Positions 1 through 8,752 are shown, counted from the first letter of the stretch. The stretch is DNA of 64,000 nucleotides from Petrachloros mirabilis ULC683 (GCF_009939295.1 NZ_WVIC01000001.1:124001-188000), one strand, 5' to 3'. Notes: generated from the sequence alone by a model not told the origin. Made by a program: numbers and translations.

Positions 1-792
1 ATCACCCTGGGATTTTGCGCTCAAAATCCTCTCCTGCAAAAAGTCACCCACCGTAGCAAAAACCTGCTCTTTCTCATAATCTAGGCCAATGACGTGATCC
101 GAGCGCTCTAGCCAAACCAGCCGTTTCTGGTCACTCGGCAAGGAGTTGTAAAGCCACTGAGTCATCCCAGAACTCACCACCGAATCTCGGCGGCTCTGCA
201 AAATCAGAGTCGGCAGACGCAGGGTAGGCACCTCTTCTTTGACCCGGGTAATCAGAGTCATCGCACTGCGAACCGAAGCCAAACTGAAGGTATGGAAAAA
301 TACCACTTGCTTCGCCTCTAACCGAGCCTGCGGATCCGCAATGGGTAGCCGCCAGCGGGGAACATCACCCCAAAGATAGCCCACCGAATGAATCAGAGCC
401 TCTAAGGGCAGCGGTAAAAACCAAGGCCGATGCAAAGACAAATACGGACACAGCAAGACTAAGCCCGCCACCGGATGCTGTGCCGCCAAGTGCAGCGCCA
501 ACGTCCCCCCCGTCGAAAAACCAATCACATAAACAGTGCCATAGTCAGCGGCCAAAGACCGGTAACTGGCCTCCACATGGGCGTACCACATCTCCCAGGT
601 TGAAGGCGGCATTTTAGAGAGTGGCCGATCATGACCTGGATACTGAATGCCTTGCACAGTGAATCCCTCCAGATGCAGGGATTCTCCCAAGCGCTGCATT
701 TCATAAACGCCCCCTCCGAGGCCATGGAGCAACAAACAGGCACCAGGGTGTGTGCCCAACTGAAAAAAAGGCTGATTAACAAGAGGCAGCAT
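1..792 (-). CDS. alpha/beta hydrolase (carboxylesterase / monoacylglycerol lipase-like), 3' end cut by window
   Basis: The reading frame is open from an ATG at 792 to the window edge (264 codons seen, no stop), so the protein loses only its extreme C-terminus. It shows a complete serine-hydrolase layout: oxyanion-type HGLGGG at about residues 23-28, nucleophile elbow GFSTGG with Ser93, acid Asp203 in a QSRRD context, and His233 in SDH. This spacing fits Est30-like carboxylesterases and bacterial monoacylglycerol lipases, which hydrolyse short to medium acyl esters. There is no signal peptide, so a cytoplasmic role is inferred. It is divergent from the SRP RNA gene. The substrate cannot be told from sequence. 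Confidence 0.85.
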   Translation of the reverse strand, partial: MLPLVNQPFFQLGTHPGACLLLHGLGGGVYEMQRLGESLHLEGFTVQGIQYPGHDRPLSKMPPSTWEMWYAHVEASYRSLAADYGTVYVIGFSTGGTLALHLAAQHPVAGLVLLCPYLSLHRPWFLPLPLEALIHSVGYLWGDVPRWRLPIADPQARLEAKQVVFFHTFSLASVRSAMTLITRVKEEVPTLRLPTLILQSRRDSVVSSGMTQWLYNSLPSDQKRLVWLERSDHVIGLDYEKEQVFATVGDFLQERILSAKSQGD

Positions 793-888
793 AAAATCCT
801 AGGGACAAAGAGACGGTAAATCCCAGTCGAGCCCCAAGATTCAAGACGCTGATGGCCGGGGCTTCTGGGTTTAGTGCTAAACTAAAGC

Positions 889-988
889 TTAGACCTGGAC
901 CCACGCGATGACAACGCTCAAACCTTGTCAGGACCGGAAGGTAGCAGCAATACGAGATGCTTGTCATAGGCGTGGACTCCGGGTCGCC
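889..988 (+). ncRNA. ffs: signal recognition particle RNA (small bacterial 4.5S type)
   Basis: The conserved SRP RNA tip GTCAGGACCGGAAGGTAGCA is present at about 929-948. Flanking arms pair into the expected long hairpin: GACCTGGACCCACGC at 892 against GCGTGGACTCCGGGTC at 970, and TGACAA against TTGTCA closer to the tip. The RNA binds Ffh and targets nascent membrane proteins to the translocon. Ends are estimated from pairing. A small palindrome (GTTTAG-TG-CTAAAC, 869-882) lies just upstream in the presumed promoter region. Open frames that cross this stretch are not genes. Confidence 0.92.
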
Positions 989-1108
989 CACCCCCCACAG
1001 GGGCAACATCAGGAATCTTGCGGCTTCTATCAAGCCAAGCGTCACCCAATGACGTTATCGCATCCTCAAGCAAGATTGCCGCACTCTAAAATTTGGGAAA
1101 CGACCACT

Positions 1109-1381
1109 ATGTCTAGTCTGCCAGATCTGTTTCAGAAGGCTTTTTATCTGGGCGTCGGGCTAGCCTCCTATACCGGAGAACAGGTCAATCGCCAGATGAG
1201 CGAGCTAAGATCCCAAGCTCAGACCTTGGCCGATGATATGATTCGTCGGGGTGAAATGACCACGGAACAAGCCAACCAATGGTTGGAGACGGTTCTGCAA
1301 CAGACCCAAACATCCCCTTCGCCCCCATCCAAGACCCCCGATCGCCCCCAAGTGATTGAAATTGAAACCCTAGACGACTGA
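1109..1381 (+). CDS. small phasin-like / poly(hydroxyalkanoate)-granule-type helical protein
   Basis: A 90-residue protein. The frame is open further upstream, but that part overlaps the SRP RNA, so the ATG at 1109 is chosen. Residues 1-60 form one amphipathic helix-rich segment (FQKAFYLGVG..., QVNRQMSELRSQAQTLADD...), of the kind seen in short phasin-like or PhaF-type cyanobacterial proteins. It is followed by a Pro/Ser-rich linker and an acidic tail. The family call rests on this pattern only. Function is not established. It stands alone between the SRP RNA and an unknown protein on the same strand. Confidence 0.7.
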   Translation: MSSLPDLFQKAFYLGVGLASYTGEQVNRQMSELRSQAQTLADDMIRRGEMTTEQANQWLETVLQQTQTSPSPPSKTPDRPQVIEIETLDD

Positions 1382-1456
1382 ACCTGCTCGCCCCAGGCCG
1401 TCAAGGGGTCGAGTCTCACCTGTTGGACTGATGTCTCAGTTAGCCCTACATCCGCT

Positions 1457-1840
1457 ATGAATTTTTGGCCTGATCATCTCTGGCAAATCATTGAAACTAT
1501 CACCCAAGACGCTGAGCAAGTGTTATGGGAAGTGGCTCAGGGCATTGAGGCAATTGCCACAGAAGTTGATGATTTGATGATGGGGGTACTAGAGCCGATC
1601 TTTAGCATCTGGGACTGGGAAGAAGATGATCGTGTCCTGCATCCATTCGACCTCAAAGAAGTCGATGCTAATTTTCATCGCTACTCAGCTTGCATAGGCT
1701 GTCAGCACTACCACGGACAAGCCTATGGTGGGCATTTTTTGGTCTGTGCCATGCATCCCTACGGTGTGGAAGACAATCATTGCCCTGATTGGGAGTCACT
1801 CTGGGGCAGTGCCCCACCAGCCAGAGACAGACGGGTCTGA
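1457..1840 (+). CDS. conserved cyanobacterial protein with Cys/His-rich C-terminus
   Basis: A 127-residue protein whose family I do not recognise. The first 60 residues are acidic and helical. The second half carries a compact Cys/His set (ACIGCQHYHGQ..., CAMHPYG, HCPDW) that looks like a small metal-binding or ferredoxin-like knuckle. The gene ends nine bases before alanine dehydrogenase starts, so the two are probably co-transcribed. There is no signal peptide or membrane segment. Confidence 0.75.
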   Translation: MNFWPDHLWQIIETITQDAEQVLWEVAQGIEAIATEVDDLMMGVLEPIFSIWDWEEDDRVLHPFDLKEVDANFHRYSACIGCQHYHGQAYGGHFLVCAMHPYGVEDNHCPDWESLWGSAPPARDRRV

Positions 1841-1849
1841 AGTTGCTCC

Positions 1850-2947
1850 ATGGATATTGGTGTTCCCAAAGAAATCAAAGACCAAGAATTTCGAGTTGGA
1901 CTCAGCCCTGGCAGTGTGCGAGCACTCCACGAGCGGGGACATTCTGTATTTGTAGAAACTCAAGCCGGACTGGGTGCTGGTTTCGCCGATGCACACTACA
2001 GTCAGGCTGGGGCTGCCATTGTACCCAATGCTGGGGCCGCTTGGAATCGTGAGCTGGTGATCAAGGTCAAAGAACCATTGCCCGCTGAATATGGCTGGAT
2101 GCAAGAGGGGCAGCTTTTATTTACCTATTTACACTTGGCTGCCAATCGTGAGTTGACAGAGCAATTGATCGCATCTGGGATTACGGCAATTGCCTACGAA
2201 ACGGTAGAAGTCAACCTCCCCGATCGGACGATTTTGCCACTGCTGGTGCCCATGAGCGTGATTGCTGGACGGCTGTCTATTCAGTTTGGGGCGCGCTTTC
2301 TGGAGCGACAGCAGGGGGGACGCGGGGTCTTACTCGGCGGACTCCCTGGGGTTAAGCCCGGTCAGGTTGTCATTGTGGGTGGGGGGGTTGTGGGTACAGA
2401 AGCTGCCCGCATTGCTGTCGGCTTGGGGGCACAGGTCACCGTCATTGATCTGAATCTAGAGCGACTGTCTTATCTGGAAACCCTGTTTGGCTCCCGAGTG
2501 GAGTTGCTATACAGCAATTCTCAAAATATTGCTGGGGCAGTGGCCAGCGCTGATCTGGTTGTGGGGGCTGTGTTGGTGCCGGGGCGACGGGCACCGATTC
2601 TGGTGCCGCGATCCCTGGTGAGACAGATGCATCCTGGTTCTGTGATTGTGGATGTAGCGGTGGATCAAGGAGGCTGTGTAGAAACGCTCAAGGTGACTTC
2701 CCATACTCAGCCGATCTATGTGGAAGAAGGGGTCGTCCATTATGGCGTTCCTAACATGCCGGGGGCAGTGCCCTGGACGGCAACTCAAGCGCTCAATAAC
2801 AGTACCTTGCCCTATGTTCTGAGGCTAGCAAATCAAGGGTTGGGCGCATTAGCCGAAGATCCTGCCTTGGCAAAGGGTCTGAATGTAAAGGCCAACCGCC
2901 TCTGTCATCCTGCGCTGCAAGATGTTTTTCCCGATTTGGCGGCTTGA
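1850..2947 (+). CDS. ald: alanine dehydrogenase
   Basis: A 365-residue protein of standard family length. It catalyses reversible NAD-dependent oxidative deamination of L-alanine to pyruvate and ammonia in the cytoplasm. Family hallmarks visible are the N-terminal MDIGVPKEIKDQEFRVGLSP, the substrate-site region VKVKEPLPAEY with KEP, and the Rossmann fold GGGVVGTEAARIAVGLGA followed by VTVIDLN. The C-terminal VEEGVVHYGVPNMPGAVPWT also matches. In cyanobacteria the enzyme is linked to alanine catabolism and nitrogen metabolism. The TGA stop coincides with the first base of a 154-bp repeat. Confidence 0.97.
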   Translation: MDIGVPKEIKDQEFRVGLSPGSVRALHERGHSVFVETQAGLGAGFADAHYSQAGAAIVPNAGAAWNRELVIKVKEPLPAEYGWMQEGQLLFTYLHLAANRELTEQLIASGITAIAYETVEVNLPDRTILPLLVPMSVIAGRLSIQFGARFLERQQGGRGVLLGGLPGVKPGQVVIVGGGVVGTEAARIAVGLGAQVTVIDLNLERLSYLETLFGSRVELLYSNSQNIAGAVASADLVVGAVLVPGRRAPILVPRSLVRQMHPGSVIVDVAVDQGGCVETLKVTSHTQPIYVEEGVVHYGVPNMPGAVPWTATQALNNSTLPYVLRLANQGLGALAEDPALAKGLNVKANRLCHPALQDVFPDLAA

Positions 2948-3100
2948 GAGCTTGTTTGAGAAGTGGCTTAGACCTTGCACTTGCCCCCCTAGCCCACCAA
3001 TTCTGGGGGGAAATGATCAGAGTTTTTGGCTTTCTCCCCCCAATTTTGGGGGGTTGGGGGGGCTAATGTAGGGATGAATGAGGCTTTTCAGACGGCCTCT
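2947..3100. repeat. family A palindromic repeat, copy 1 (154 bp)
   Basis: It begins AGAGCTTGTTTGA and ends GACGGCCTCT, which are imperfect terminal inverted repeats. The interior holds two G/C-run hairpins: CCACCAATTCTGGGGGG and CTCCCCCCAATTTTGGGG. A second copy at 21361 and an inverted one at 51146 have the same 154-bp length and near-identical sequence. There is no coding capacity. It starts on the last base of the ald stop codon and probably forms structured RNA at the end of the ald transcript. Confidence 0.85.
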
Positions 3101-3132
3101 GAGAGATAGGGGTGACTTATGTTGACCTCGCG

Positions 3133-3996
3133 TCACAGCAAGGTAATACAAAGTACGCCTAGAACCATCATCGCAGTGCCCATCAACCGATCCTTGAGAC
3201 CTGTCTCTTTGAGGAGCAGACAGCCCCACAGCACACTCAGTAGGGCACTGGTACGTTTAATGGCAATCACCTGGGTGACCAGCGCTAGGCTGATTGCCTG
3301 CATTTGGAACACCACGGCAATGCCTTGAAGTACACCAATGGGAGCCAGTGCCCACCAATGCTTAGCGAGTGCCTGAACGGGTTGAGGTGACTTGATCAGT
3401 ACCATAGGCAGCATCCCCACAGCCAGGAAAGAAAAAAGGGCAACGACCCAAAAGGTGGGGGAAGAGTTTTGCACTCCAACTTTGTCAAAGACAGCGGTAA
3501 TACTCCAGATCAGCGCCACAAAAGACATGAGGCGGGAGCCGCGATCGCACCACAACCTCTGCACCGGTGCCCACCAACCTTTCTGACTCTGGCGCAGATT
3601 CAGCACATAGGAGCCACCCACAATCAGCGCAATACCCACTATGTCACTCCAGTCGGCGACCTCCCCCACGATCAACGGTGAGGTGATCAGCAGGAACATC
3701 GGCGTCAGCGTAATCAACGGCACCGTCAATGACAGATCCGACAGGGAAATCGCCCGAATGTACATCGTCATCGAGATCACATTCAGACTGCCCCCCACCC
3801 ACAGCGCCAAGCCAAACTGAGCGCCCAGGGGCGGAATACCCAGCCACAGCACCAGGGGCCACAGCAATGGCAGCGAAAAAAAGGCCAAGGACCAGGCCAC
3901 CAGATAGGGGTCGGTGGTCTGGAGGCGGTGCTTGCTGGCCAAATCTTTGAGGGATTCAAACAGCGCCGTCAAACAGGCAAACAAGATCCAAAGCAT
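3133..3996 (-). CDS. EamA/DMT-family permease
   Basis: A 287-residue, very hydrophobic protein with about ten predicted membrane helices arranged as two repeated EamA halves. The N-terminal half opens MLWILFACLTALFESLKDLASK and the second half restarts near LMSFVALIWSITAVFDKVG. The C-terminal segment ALVTQVIAIKRTSALLSVLWG matches the usual DMT signature region. Members export small metabolites such as amino acids or nucleotides across the inner membrane; the substrate is unknown here. It is divergent from the ABC exporter, and a perfect palindrome lies in the shared upstream region. Confidence 0.85.
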   Translation of the reverse strand: MLWILFACLTALFESLKDLASKHRLQTTDPYLVAWSLAFFSLPLLWPLVLWLGIPPLGAQFGLALWVGGSLNVISMTMYIRAISLSDLSLTVPLITLTPMFLLITSPLIVGEVADWSDIVGIALIVGGSYVLNLRQSQKGWWAPVQRLWCDRGSRLMSFVALIWSITAVFDKVGVQNSSPTFWVVALFSFLAVGMLPMVLIKSPQPVQALAKHWWALAPIGVLQGIAVVFQMQAISLALVTQVIAIKRTSALLSVLWGCLLLKETGLKDRLMGTAMMVLGVLCITLL

Positions 3997-4048
3997 TACG
4001 TAATGTTAACGTCTATGCCCAATCCTGAACGTAAGCAGGCAAGCCTTG

Positions 4049-4070
4049 TTTGTAGTATATATACTACAAA
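4049..4070. promoter_or_regulatory. perfect 22-bp palindrome, candidate operator
   Basis: The arms TTTGTAGTATA and TATACTACAAA form an uninterrupted 22-bp palindrome ending 27 bases before the ABC exporter start and 53 bases beyond the start of the divergent permease. Its length, AT-rich centre and position in a divergent promoter fit a dimeric repressor operator. No adjacent regulator gene is present, so the protein is unknown. Confidence 0.6.
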
Positions 4071-4096
4071 GAGATTATTCAATTTTGGGGCGCACC

Positions 4097-5908
4097 ATGG
4101 CCACCTTTCGCAATATCCTGACCTACTACCGAGCCTACTGGCCCATTGCCGGACTGTCGATCGCAGCCTCCAGCCTGTTTGAAGTGCTCGACTTATTGGT
4201 GCCCTACGCCATTGGTCAGATTTTGAATGTGCTCTCCCAGCAGCCAGTGGATGCTCTCATTCAAAGACTGGTTGCAGCCGTTGCCCAGATTGCAGGGTTG
4301 CCTGTGAACACTGCCTTGCAGCTCGGGATTCTGATGGGAGTGATCTTTGTGGCGACAGTTGTGCGGGCTCCCATTCAGCCCTGGATTGGGGGCTGGTTTC
4401 ACTGGGCTATTCCCCTAAGGGCACGACGAGACCATGCTGAACAAGCCGTGGCCAAAATTTTGACCCTGCCCCTCTCCTTCTACGATGAACACAATCCCGG
4501 TCGCATTGCTGGACGGGTGGCTCGGGGGTTGACCAACCACACCTGGAGCTATCCCGAAATGGCTGGGCAGTTGATCCCCAAGCTGGCCAGAGTGATCGGG
4601 ATCTTTGGGGTGATCTTGCTGATTGCCTGGCCCATTGCGATCGCATTCCTGATTTCGTTTCTGGTGATTTTGGGACTGAGCCTGCGGGACTTACGCCACC
4701 TGATCCGACGCGAGACCCTGCTGGATAGCTACATGGAAAACACCGAAAGCCGCACCTCTGAGATCATCACCAATATCAAAACCGTTAAGGCCTTTGCCGC
4801 TGAAGCCCAAGAACTCCAGCGCCTGCAACAGCGCTTGGATCGTGAACTCACCGTGGTACTGTACCGTATCCACAAAGGCTACGTCCAACTTGGTACCTGG
4901 CAGCGCACCGTGGTGCAAAGCTGCGTATTTGGTATTCTCACCCTGACCCTGATTGCCACCGTCAATGGCCGCATTTCCCTGGGGCATTTTGTCACCACCC
5001 TTACTGTTTCCAGCATGGCCTATGCAGAAATGGAGCCGTTGAGCATTTTGGCAGAATTCTTTGCCCGTCGCTATGCCGCTATGAAACGCTTTCACGAATT
5101 TATGGCGCAGCCCGCCGGAGCCGATCAGGTGAGTTTGGCCCCCCATGACGCGGTGGCGTATCAATTCACCGGTAAGCTAGAGCTGGCGCATGTGGGGTTT
5201 GGCTATCATCCTGAGCGCCGGGTTCTAGAAGACATCCATTTACGCATTGAACCCTACCAGACCGTGGCGTTGGTCGGTCGATCTGGTTCGGGTAAGTCCA
5301 CCCTGGTCAAACTCCTATTTCGCTACTTTGAACCTGATCAAGGCCAAATTCTGATCGATGGTCAAGACATCCGCACCCTGAATGTCACCCAATATCGACA
5401 GCGGCTAGCCATTGTGCATCAAGAGGTAGATGTCTTCAATGGCACCCTATTCGATAACCTCACCTACGGCAATCCTCAGGCCGGTACTGCACAAGTGCAG
5501 GCCGCCTGTCGCATCGCCCGCGTCGATGACTTTATTCAGGATCTTCCCCAGGGCTACGCCACCGTCGTCGGTGAGCGGGGCGTTCGGCTCTCGGGAGGCC
5601 AGCGTCAGCGTCTCGGCATCGCCCGTGCCCTGATTGTTGACCCCGATGTTTTGATTTTTGACGAGGCCACCTCTAACCTAGACTACGAATCAGAGCGAGC
5701 CATTCAGCAGGCCATGCGATCAATTTTGGGCACCCGTACCCTGCTGGTGATTGCCCACCGCCTCAGCACCGTCCGCGATGCCGATCAAATTGTGGTGCTC
5801 GATCAAGGCCGAATTGTGGAAGTGGGCAATCACGATCAATTACTGCGCCAAGGCGGGCTCTATCATCGACTCCATGCTCTGCAAGCCATGGGGGAGTTGC
5901 TCAACTAG
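4097..5908 (+). CDS. ABC exporter, fused membrane and ATPase domains
   Basis: A 603-residue half-transporter. The frame extends further upstream over the palindrome, so the ATG at 4097 is preferred. Residues 1 to about 330 form a six-helix type I exporter membrane domain. The ATPase part has Walker A GRSGSGKST, the Q-loop region VHQEVDVF, the signature LSGGQRQR, Walker B VLIFDEATSNLD, and the H-loop IAHRLSTV. It probably dimerises to export a lipid, peptide or drug-like substrate, which is not predictable. The 22-bp palindrome upstream suggests repressor control. Confidence 0.92.
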   Translation: MATFRNILTYYRAYWPIAGLSIAASSLFEVLDLLVPYAIGQILNVLSQQPVDALIQRLVAAVAQIAGLPVNTALQLGILMGVIFVATVVRAPIQPWIGGWFHWAIPLRARRDHAEQAVAKILTLPLSFYDEHNPGRIAGRVARGLTNHTWSYPEMAGQLIPKLARVIGIFGVILLIAWPIAIAFLISFLVILGLSLRDLRHLIRRETLLDSYMENTESRTSEIITNIKTVKAFAAEAQELQRLQQRLDRELTVVLYRIHKGYVQLGTWQRTVVQSCVFGILTLTLIATVNGRISLGHFVTTLTVSSMAYAEMEPLSILAEFFARRYAAMKRFHEFMAQPAGADQVSLAPHDAVAYQFTGKLELAHVGFGYHPERRVLEDIHLRIEPYQTVALVGRSGSGKSTLVKLLFRYFEPDQGQILIDGQDIRTLNVTQYRQRLAIVHQEVDVFNGTLFDNLTYGNPQAGTAQVQAACRIARVDDFIQDLPQGYATVVGERGVRLSGGQRQRLGIARALIVDPDVLIFDEATSNLDYESERAIQQAMRSILGTRTLLVIAHRLSTVRDADQIVVLDQGRIVEVGNHDQLLRQGGLYHRLHALQAMGELLN

Positions 5909-5974
5909 AGTAAGACTGAGATGACTGGGACAATGTTGAGTAGCCCGCACCCTGGCATCGGGGTCAGGAGTTCA

Positions 5975-7027
5975 TCACTCTGGGTGGGGTGCGATCGCAG
6001 CCTTAACTGTTTTGCGAGCTTTCATATCGGCAAACACAGCACCTAAATGATCAAGAGGTTGGCGATCCGTAATTAAATACTCAAACGGAATAGACCGACT
6101 CGCCAACAAATCCAGCCCTTGACGGACATAGGTCGGCGTATTGTGAAAGACCCCTTTCAGCGTCAATTCACTGTAGTGGAGCTGCTCTGTATTCACCGTA
6201 ATGGTCGTATCACGGGGACAGCCACCGAACAGGTTAACCGTAGCACCCGGACGCGCACAGGTAATTGCCGTTTCCCAAACGGAAGGGACTCCCGTTGCTT
6301 CTACAACAATGTCAGCCCCAAATCCCTCACTCAGATCTTTGACAATATCAGGAATAGCTAGATGCTGATGGTGATTGAATCGGTGGGTAGCGCCAAACTT
6401 ATGCCCAATTTCCAGGCGAGCATCCGAGCCTCCCACTAATATCACCTCTGCCCCCGACTGGGCAAAGCTCGCAACAAACATGAGGCCAATTGCCCCATCT
6501 CCAATCACCAGAATACGAGGTGGCTTCACCCAGCGATCCTGAGGTAAAAGTCCTGACCGGGCAACCCCGTGCAAGACACAGGCCAATGGCTCAGTCAGTG
6601 ATGCCAACTCACTGGGCAGCCCCTCAGGAATCGGCAGCAAATTATGCCGCACAATCGCTGCTGGAATCTTCTGATACTGAGCAAATGTCCCATTGTTGAA
6701 GATTAGATTGGGGCACAGCGAATATTCCTGTCGCTGGCAAAAAAAGCAAGCCATACAGGGGGCAGAATTGTTGGCAACTACCCGATCTCCAACTTGCCAG
6801 TCAGTAACCCCTGAACCCAACGCTACAATTTCTCCGGCGGCTTCGTGGCCAAATAGAGTTGGCGGACGCAGCATCCGGGCATGCCCCCCTCGCCGCCACA
6901 CTTTTAAGTCGGTGCCGCAGGTTGTGGCGGTCGTAATCTGGATCACCACCTCGCCAGGGGCTGGGGTCGGATCTGCCACTTGCTCTAGGCGTAAGTCTTC
7001 CTGGCCGTACAGAACTGCTGCTAACAC
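5975..7027 (-). CDS. zinc-dependent alcohol/polyol dehydrogenase (MDR family)
   Basis: A 350-residue medium-chain dehydrogenase. Catalytic zinc ligands are visible as Cys37 in TCGTD, His61-Glu62 in GHEAAGE and Glu near 147. The structural zinc lobe has Cys91, Cys94, Cys97 and Cys105. The NAD(P)-binding Rossmann motif is GDGAIGLMFVASFAQSGA. This arrangement resembles sorbitol and threonine dehydrogenases more than classical alcohol dehydrogenase, and the substrate is uncertain. It lies tail to tail with the ABC exporter and upstream of a small secreted protein on the same strand. Confidence 0.88.
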   Translation of the reverse strand: MLAAVLYGQEDLRLEQVADPTPAPGEVVIQITTATTCGTDLKVWRRGGHARMLRPPTLFGHEAAGEIVALGSGVTDWQVGDRVVANNSAPCMACFFCQRQEYSLCPNLIFNNGTFAQYQKIPAAIVRHNLLPIPEGLPSELASLTEPLACVLHGVARSGLLPQDRWVKPPRILVIGDGAIGLMFVASFAQSGAEVILVGGSDARLEIGHKFGATHRFNHHQHLAIPDIVKDLSEGFGADIVVEATGVPSVWETAITCARPGATVNLFGGCPRDTTITVNTEQLHYSELTLKGVFHNTPTYVRQGLDLLASRSIPFEYLITDRQPLDHLGAVFADMKARKTVKAAIAPHPE

Positions 7028-7056
7028 ATTTACCAGAAGAATAGGGCTCTTCCATC

Positions 7057-7398
7057 TTATAAATAAAACACCTGTCCCTCTCGCCAGTCCGGAATCAACG
7101 GCGGACGCTGGTTTGCATTACAGGTCGCTAGGGCACTTTGAATCACTGTAAAGTCCTGACTTATGGGCTGCGCCCAAGCCTCTGCAATGCGATCTTCACT
7201 TAAACCCTGTCGTCTGGCTTCTGCGATCGCACAATCACAGATCACCTGTCCCGTTGGCCGCATTTGCAAACAAGCTCTTAGGGCAACATCACTGGGGCGC
7301 TGAGGTTGAGACAGATTAGACGCTTGCGCTAAGACTTCACCGCCAACCAATACAGTCAACGGCAACCAAGATAACACCCCAAAGGTAAGCCAACGCAT
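7057..7398 (-). CDS. small secreted cysteine-containing protein
   Basis: A 113-residue protein. The start at 7398 is chosen because AGGAG stands seven bases ahead and the product then opens with a clean signal peptide (MRWLTFGVLSWLPLTVLVGG, cleavage probably after VLA-QA). The mature part has four cysteines (ACLQ, ICDC, TCNAN) likely to form disulfides in the periplasm, and a helical AIAEARRQGLSEDRIAEAW stretch. The family is not recognised. It reads toward the zinc dehydrogenase 29 bases downstream and may share its transcript. Confidence 0.7.
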   Translation of the reverse strand: MRWLTFGVLSWLPLTVLVGGEVLAQASNLSQPQRPSDVALRACLQMRPTGQVICDCAIAEARRQGLSEDRIAEAWAQPISQDFTVIQSALATCNANQRPPLIPDWREGQVFYL

Positions 7399-7747
7399 AT
7401 ATGCTCCTGATCTTGGGTAGGGTTCCAGTCTTTCGACGCTCCTACCAGTATAAAGTTCGCCGGGTATCGAGATATGCTTGCCTCCGGCAAGGCTGACTTT
7501 GCTCAAGTGGTAATTTCAAGAAAGAATCTCAAAAAAAAATGGAACCAAACAACCCACGCTGCCTGGCTCCACCTGCCGATTCTTCAGAGAGGAGAACACT
7601 TTTCATACAGTAGCTTTAATTGAGAATTATTGTCAATACCTCGTTCAAACTTTTAATCCAGGCGCAAGCAGCCTGCTTCACAGGATTCACAGCCACGTAT
7701 CATGAGTGAAGTTATACTCCCGCCCAGCCAACCTCTGACCTTAATTC
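7399..7747. other. 349-bp divergent intergenic region between the secreted protein and upp
   Basis: I see no convincing gene here. The stretch carries promoters for both flanking genes, a run of nine A bases near 7530, and one Fur-like sequence listed separately. A short frame starting at 7702 overlaps upp in another frame and has no family features. Confidence 0.5.
7621..7635. promoter_or_regulatory. candidate Fur box (7-1-7 type)
   Basis: TGAGAATTATTGTCA matches the 7-1-7 Fur consensus TGATAATNATTATCA at 12 of the 14 fixed positions and sits within a slightly longer inverted repeat (ATTGA...TCAAT). It is 113 bases ahead of upp and 223 bases ahead of the divergent secreted protein. Neither is a classical iron gene, so this is a weak to moderate call. 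Confidence 0.35.
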
Positions 7748-8404
7748 ATGGCCTTACAACTGCGTGTCTACGTTCCACCCCATCCCTTGGTCAAGCACTG
7801 GTTAGCCGTTGCCAGAGATCGCAACACCCCTGGCGTCTTGTTCCGAACCGCAATGATAGAAATGGGTCGGTGGCTCACCTATGAAGCACTTCGCAACGGG
7901 GATTGGTTGCCGTCCATCGAAACCGTCATCGAAACCCCCCTTGCTCTCGCCCCATCCAATCTCATCAATCCCCAAACCCCCATAGCAGTAGTGCCCATTT
8001 TACGGGCGGGCTTAACCCTCTTAGAAGGCATTCAGGCTGTTTTACCCCTAGCGTCCACCTATCATCTCGGTCTAGTTCGCAACGAAGAAACCCTTCAGCC
8101 CTCTTGGTACCTCAACAAGCTGCCCTCAAACATCGATCCCCAGACCCGAATTTTAATTAGTGAGCCCATGTTGGCAACGGGAGGATCGATCATGGCAGCC
8201 CTAGCAGAACTGACTCAGCGAGGGGCTGACCCTTCCTTCATCCGGATCATTTCCATAGTCGCAGCCCCTCCCGCACTCAAGCAAGTGGGTGAAACCTATC
8301 CCAGATTGCAAATTTATGCTGCTACCATCGATGAACTAGTCAATGAACAGGGATTCATTGTTCCAGGGTTAGGCGATGCGGGCGATCGCGCCTTTGAAAC
8401 TTGA
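7748..8404 (+). CDS. upp: uracil phosphoribosyltransferase
   Basis: A 218-residue cytoplasmic salvage enzyme that makes UMP from uracil and PRPP. The PRPP-binding loop reads SEPMLATGGSI (the usual form is DPMLATGGS, so one Asp is a Glu here). The uracil-binding C-terminal part appears as FIVPGLGDAGDRAF. The N-terminal LRVYVPPHPLVKHWLAVARD is also characteristic. The next gene starts 27 bases downstream after a GGAG ribosome-binding site, so the two probably form an operon. Confidence 0.93.
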   Translation: MALQLRVYVPPHPLVKHWLAVARDRNTPGVLFRTAMIEMGRWLTYEALRNGDWLPSIETVIETPLALAPSNLINPQTPIAVVPILRAGLTLLEGIQAVLPLASTYHLGLVRNEETLQPSWYLNKLPSNIDPQTRILISEPMLATGGSIMAALAELTQRGADPSFIRIISIVAAPPALKQVGETYPRLQIYAATIDELVNEQGFIVPGLGDAGDRAFET

Positions 8405-8431
8405 GGTAAAAAGATAAGCAGTGGAGCGATC

Positions 8432-8752
8432 ATGAGTAATCAGAGCGATCGATTTTTAGGCGGATTCGCAGCAGGCACCCTCTTTGGCAGCATTGCTGGG
8501 GCATTTTTGGGAACCTGGCTGGCGACAAAGCTCAACGAGCAGACCCAGGCCCCAACCCTAGACAACAGCAATGGAGAGAGTTTACCCCGCAAATCCAGGC
8601 GGGTAACCTTAAGAGACTCCAAGGAGCTATCCATGGAAGAGGCGCGCCAAGGACTTGAAGAAAAAATTGCCCAGCTCAATGACGCCATTGATCAAGCTCG
8701 GGAGCAACTTAGCCAGGTGAATGGCACCACCCCTGAATCCCATCACTCTTAG
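8432..8752 (+). CDS. conserved cyanobacterial protein with N-terminal membrane anchor
   Basis: A 106-residue protein with one glycine-rich hydrophobic segment at about residues 9-32 (FLGGFAAGTLFGSIAGAFLG). A charged linker and a C-terminal coiled-coil-like helix (EEARQGLEEKIAQLNDAIDQAREQL) follow. The layout fits a small thylakoid or plasma-membrane anchored protein. The family is not recognised. GGAG precedes the ATG. The TAG stop is formed across the left edge of a family C repeat, so the present C-terminus may have been set by that insertion. Confidence 0.75.
   Translation: MSNQSDRFLGGFAAGTLFGSIAGAFLGTWLATKLNEQTQAPTLDNSNGESLPRKSRRVTLRDSKELSMEEARQGLEEKIAQLNDAIDQAREQLSQVNGTTPESHHS

Noticed and set aside
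776-1045. 89-codon open frame on the minus strand over the SRP RNA
   Set aside because: It crosses the SRP RNA tip and shows no protein family features; it is a by-product of the RNA gene.
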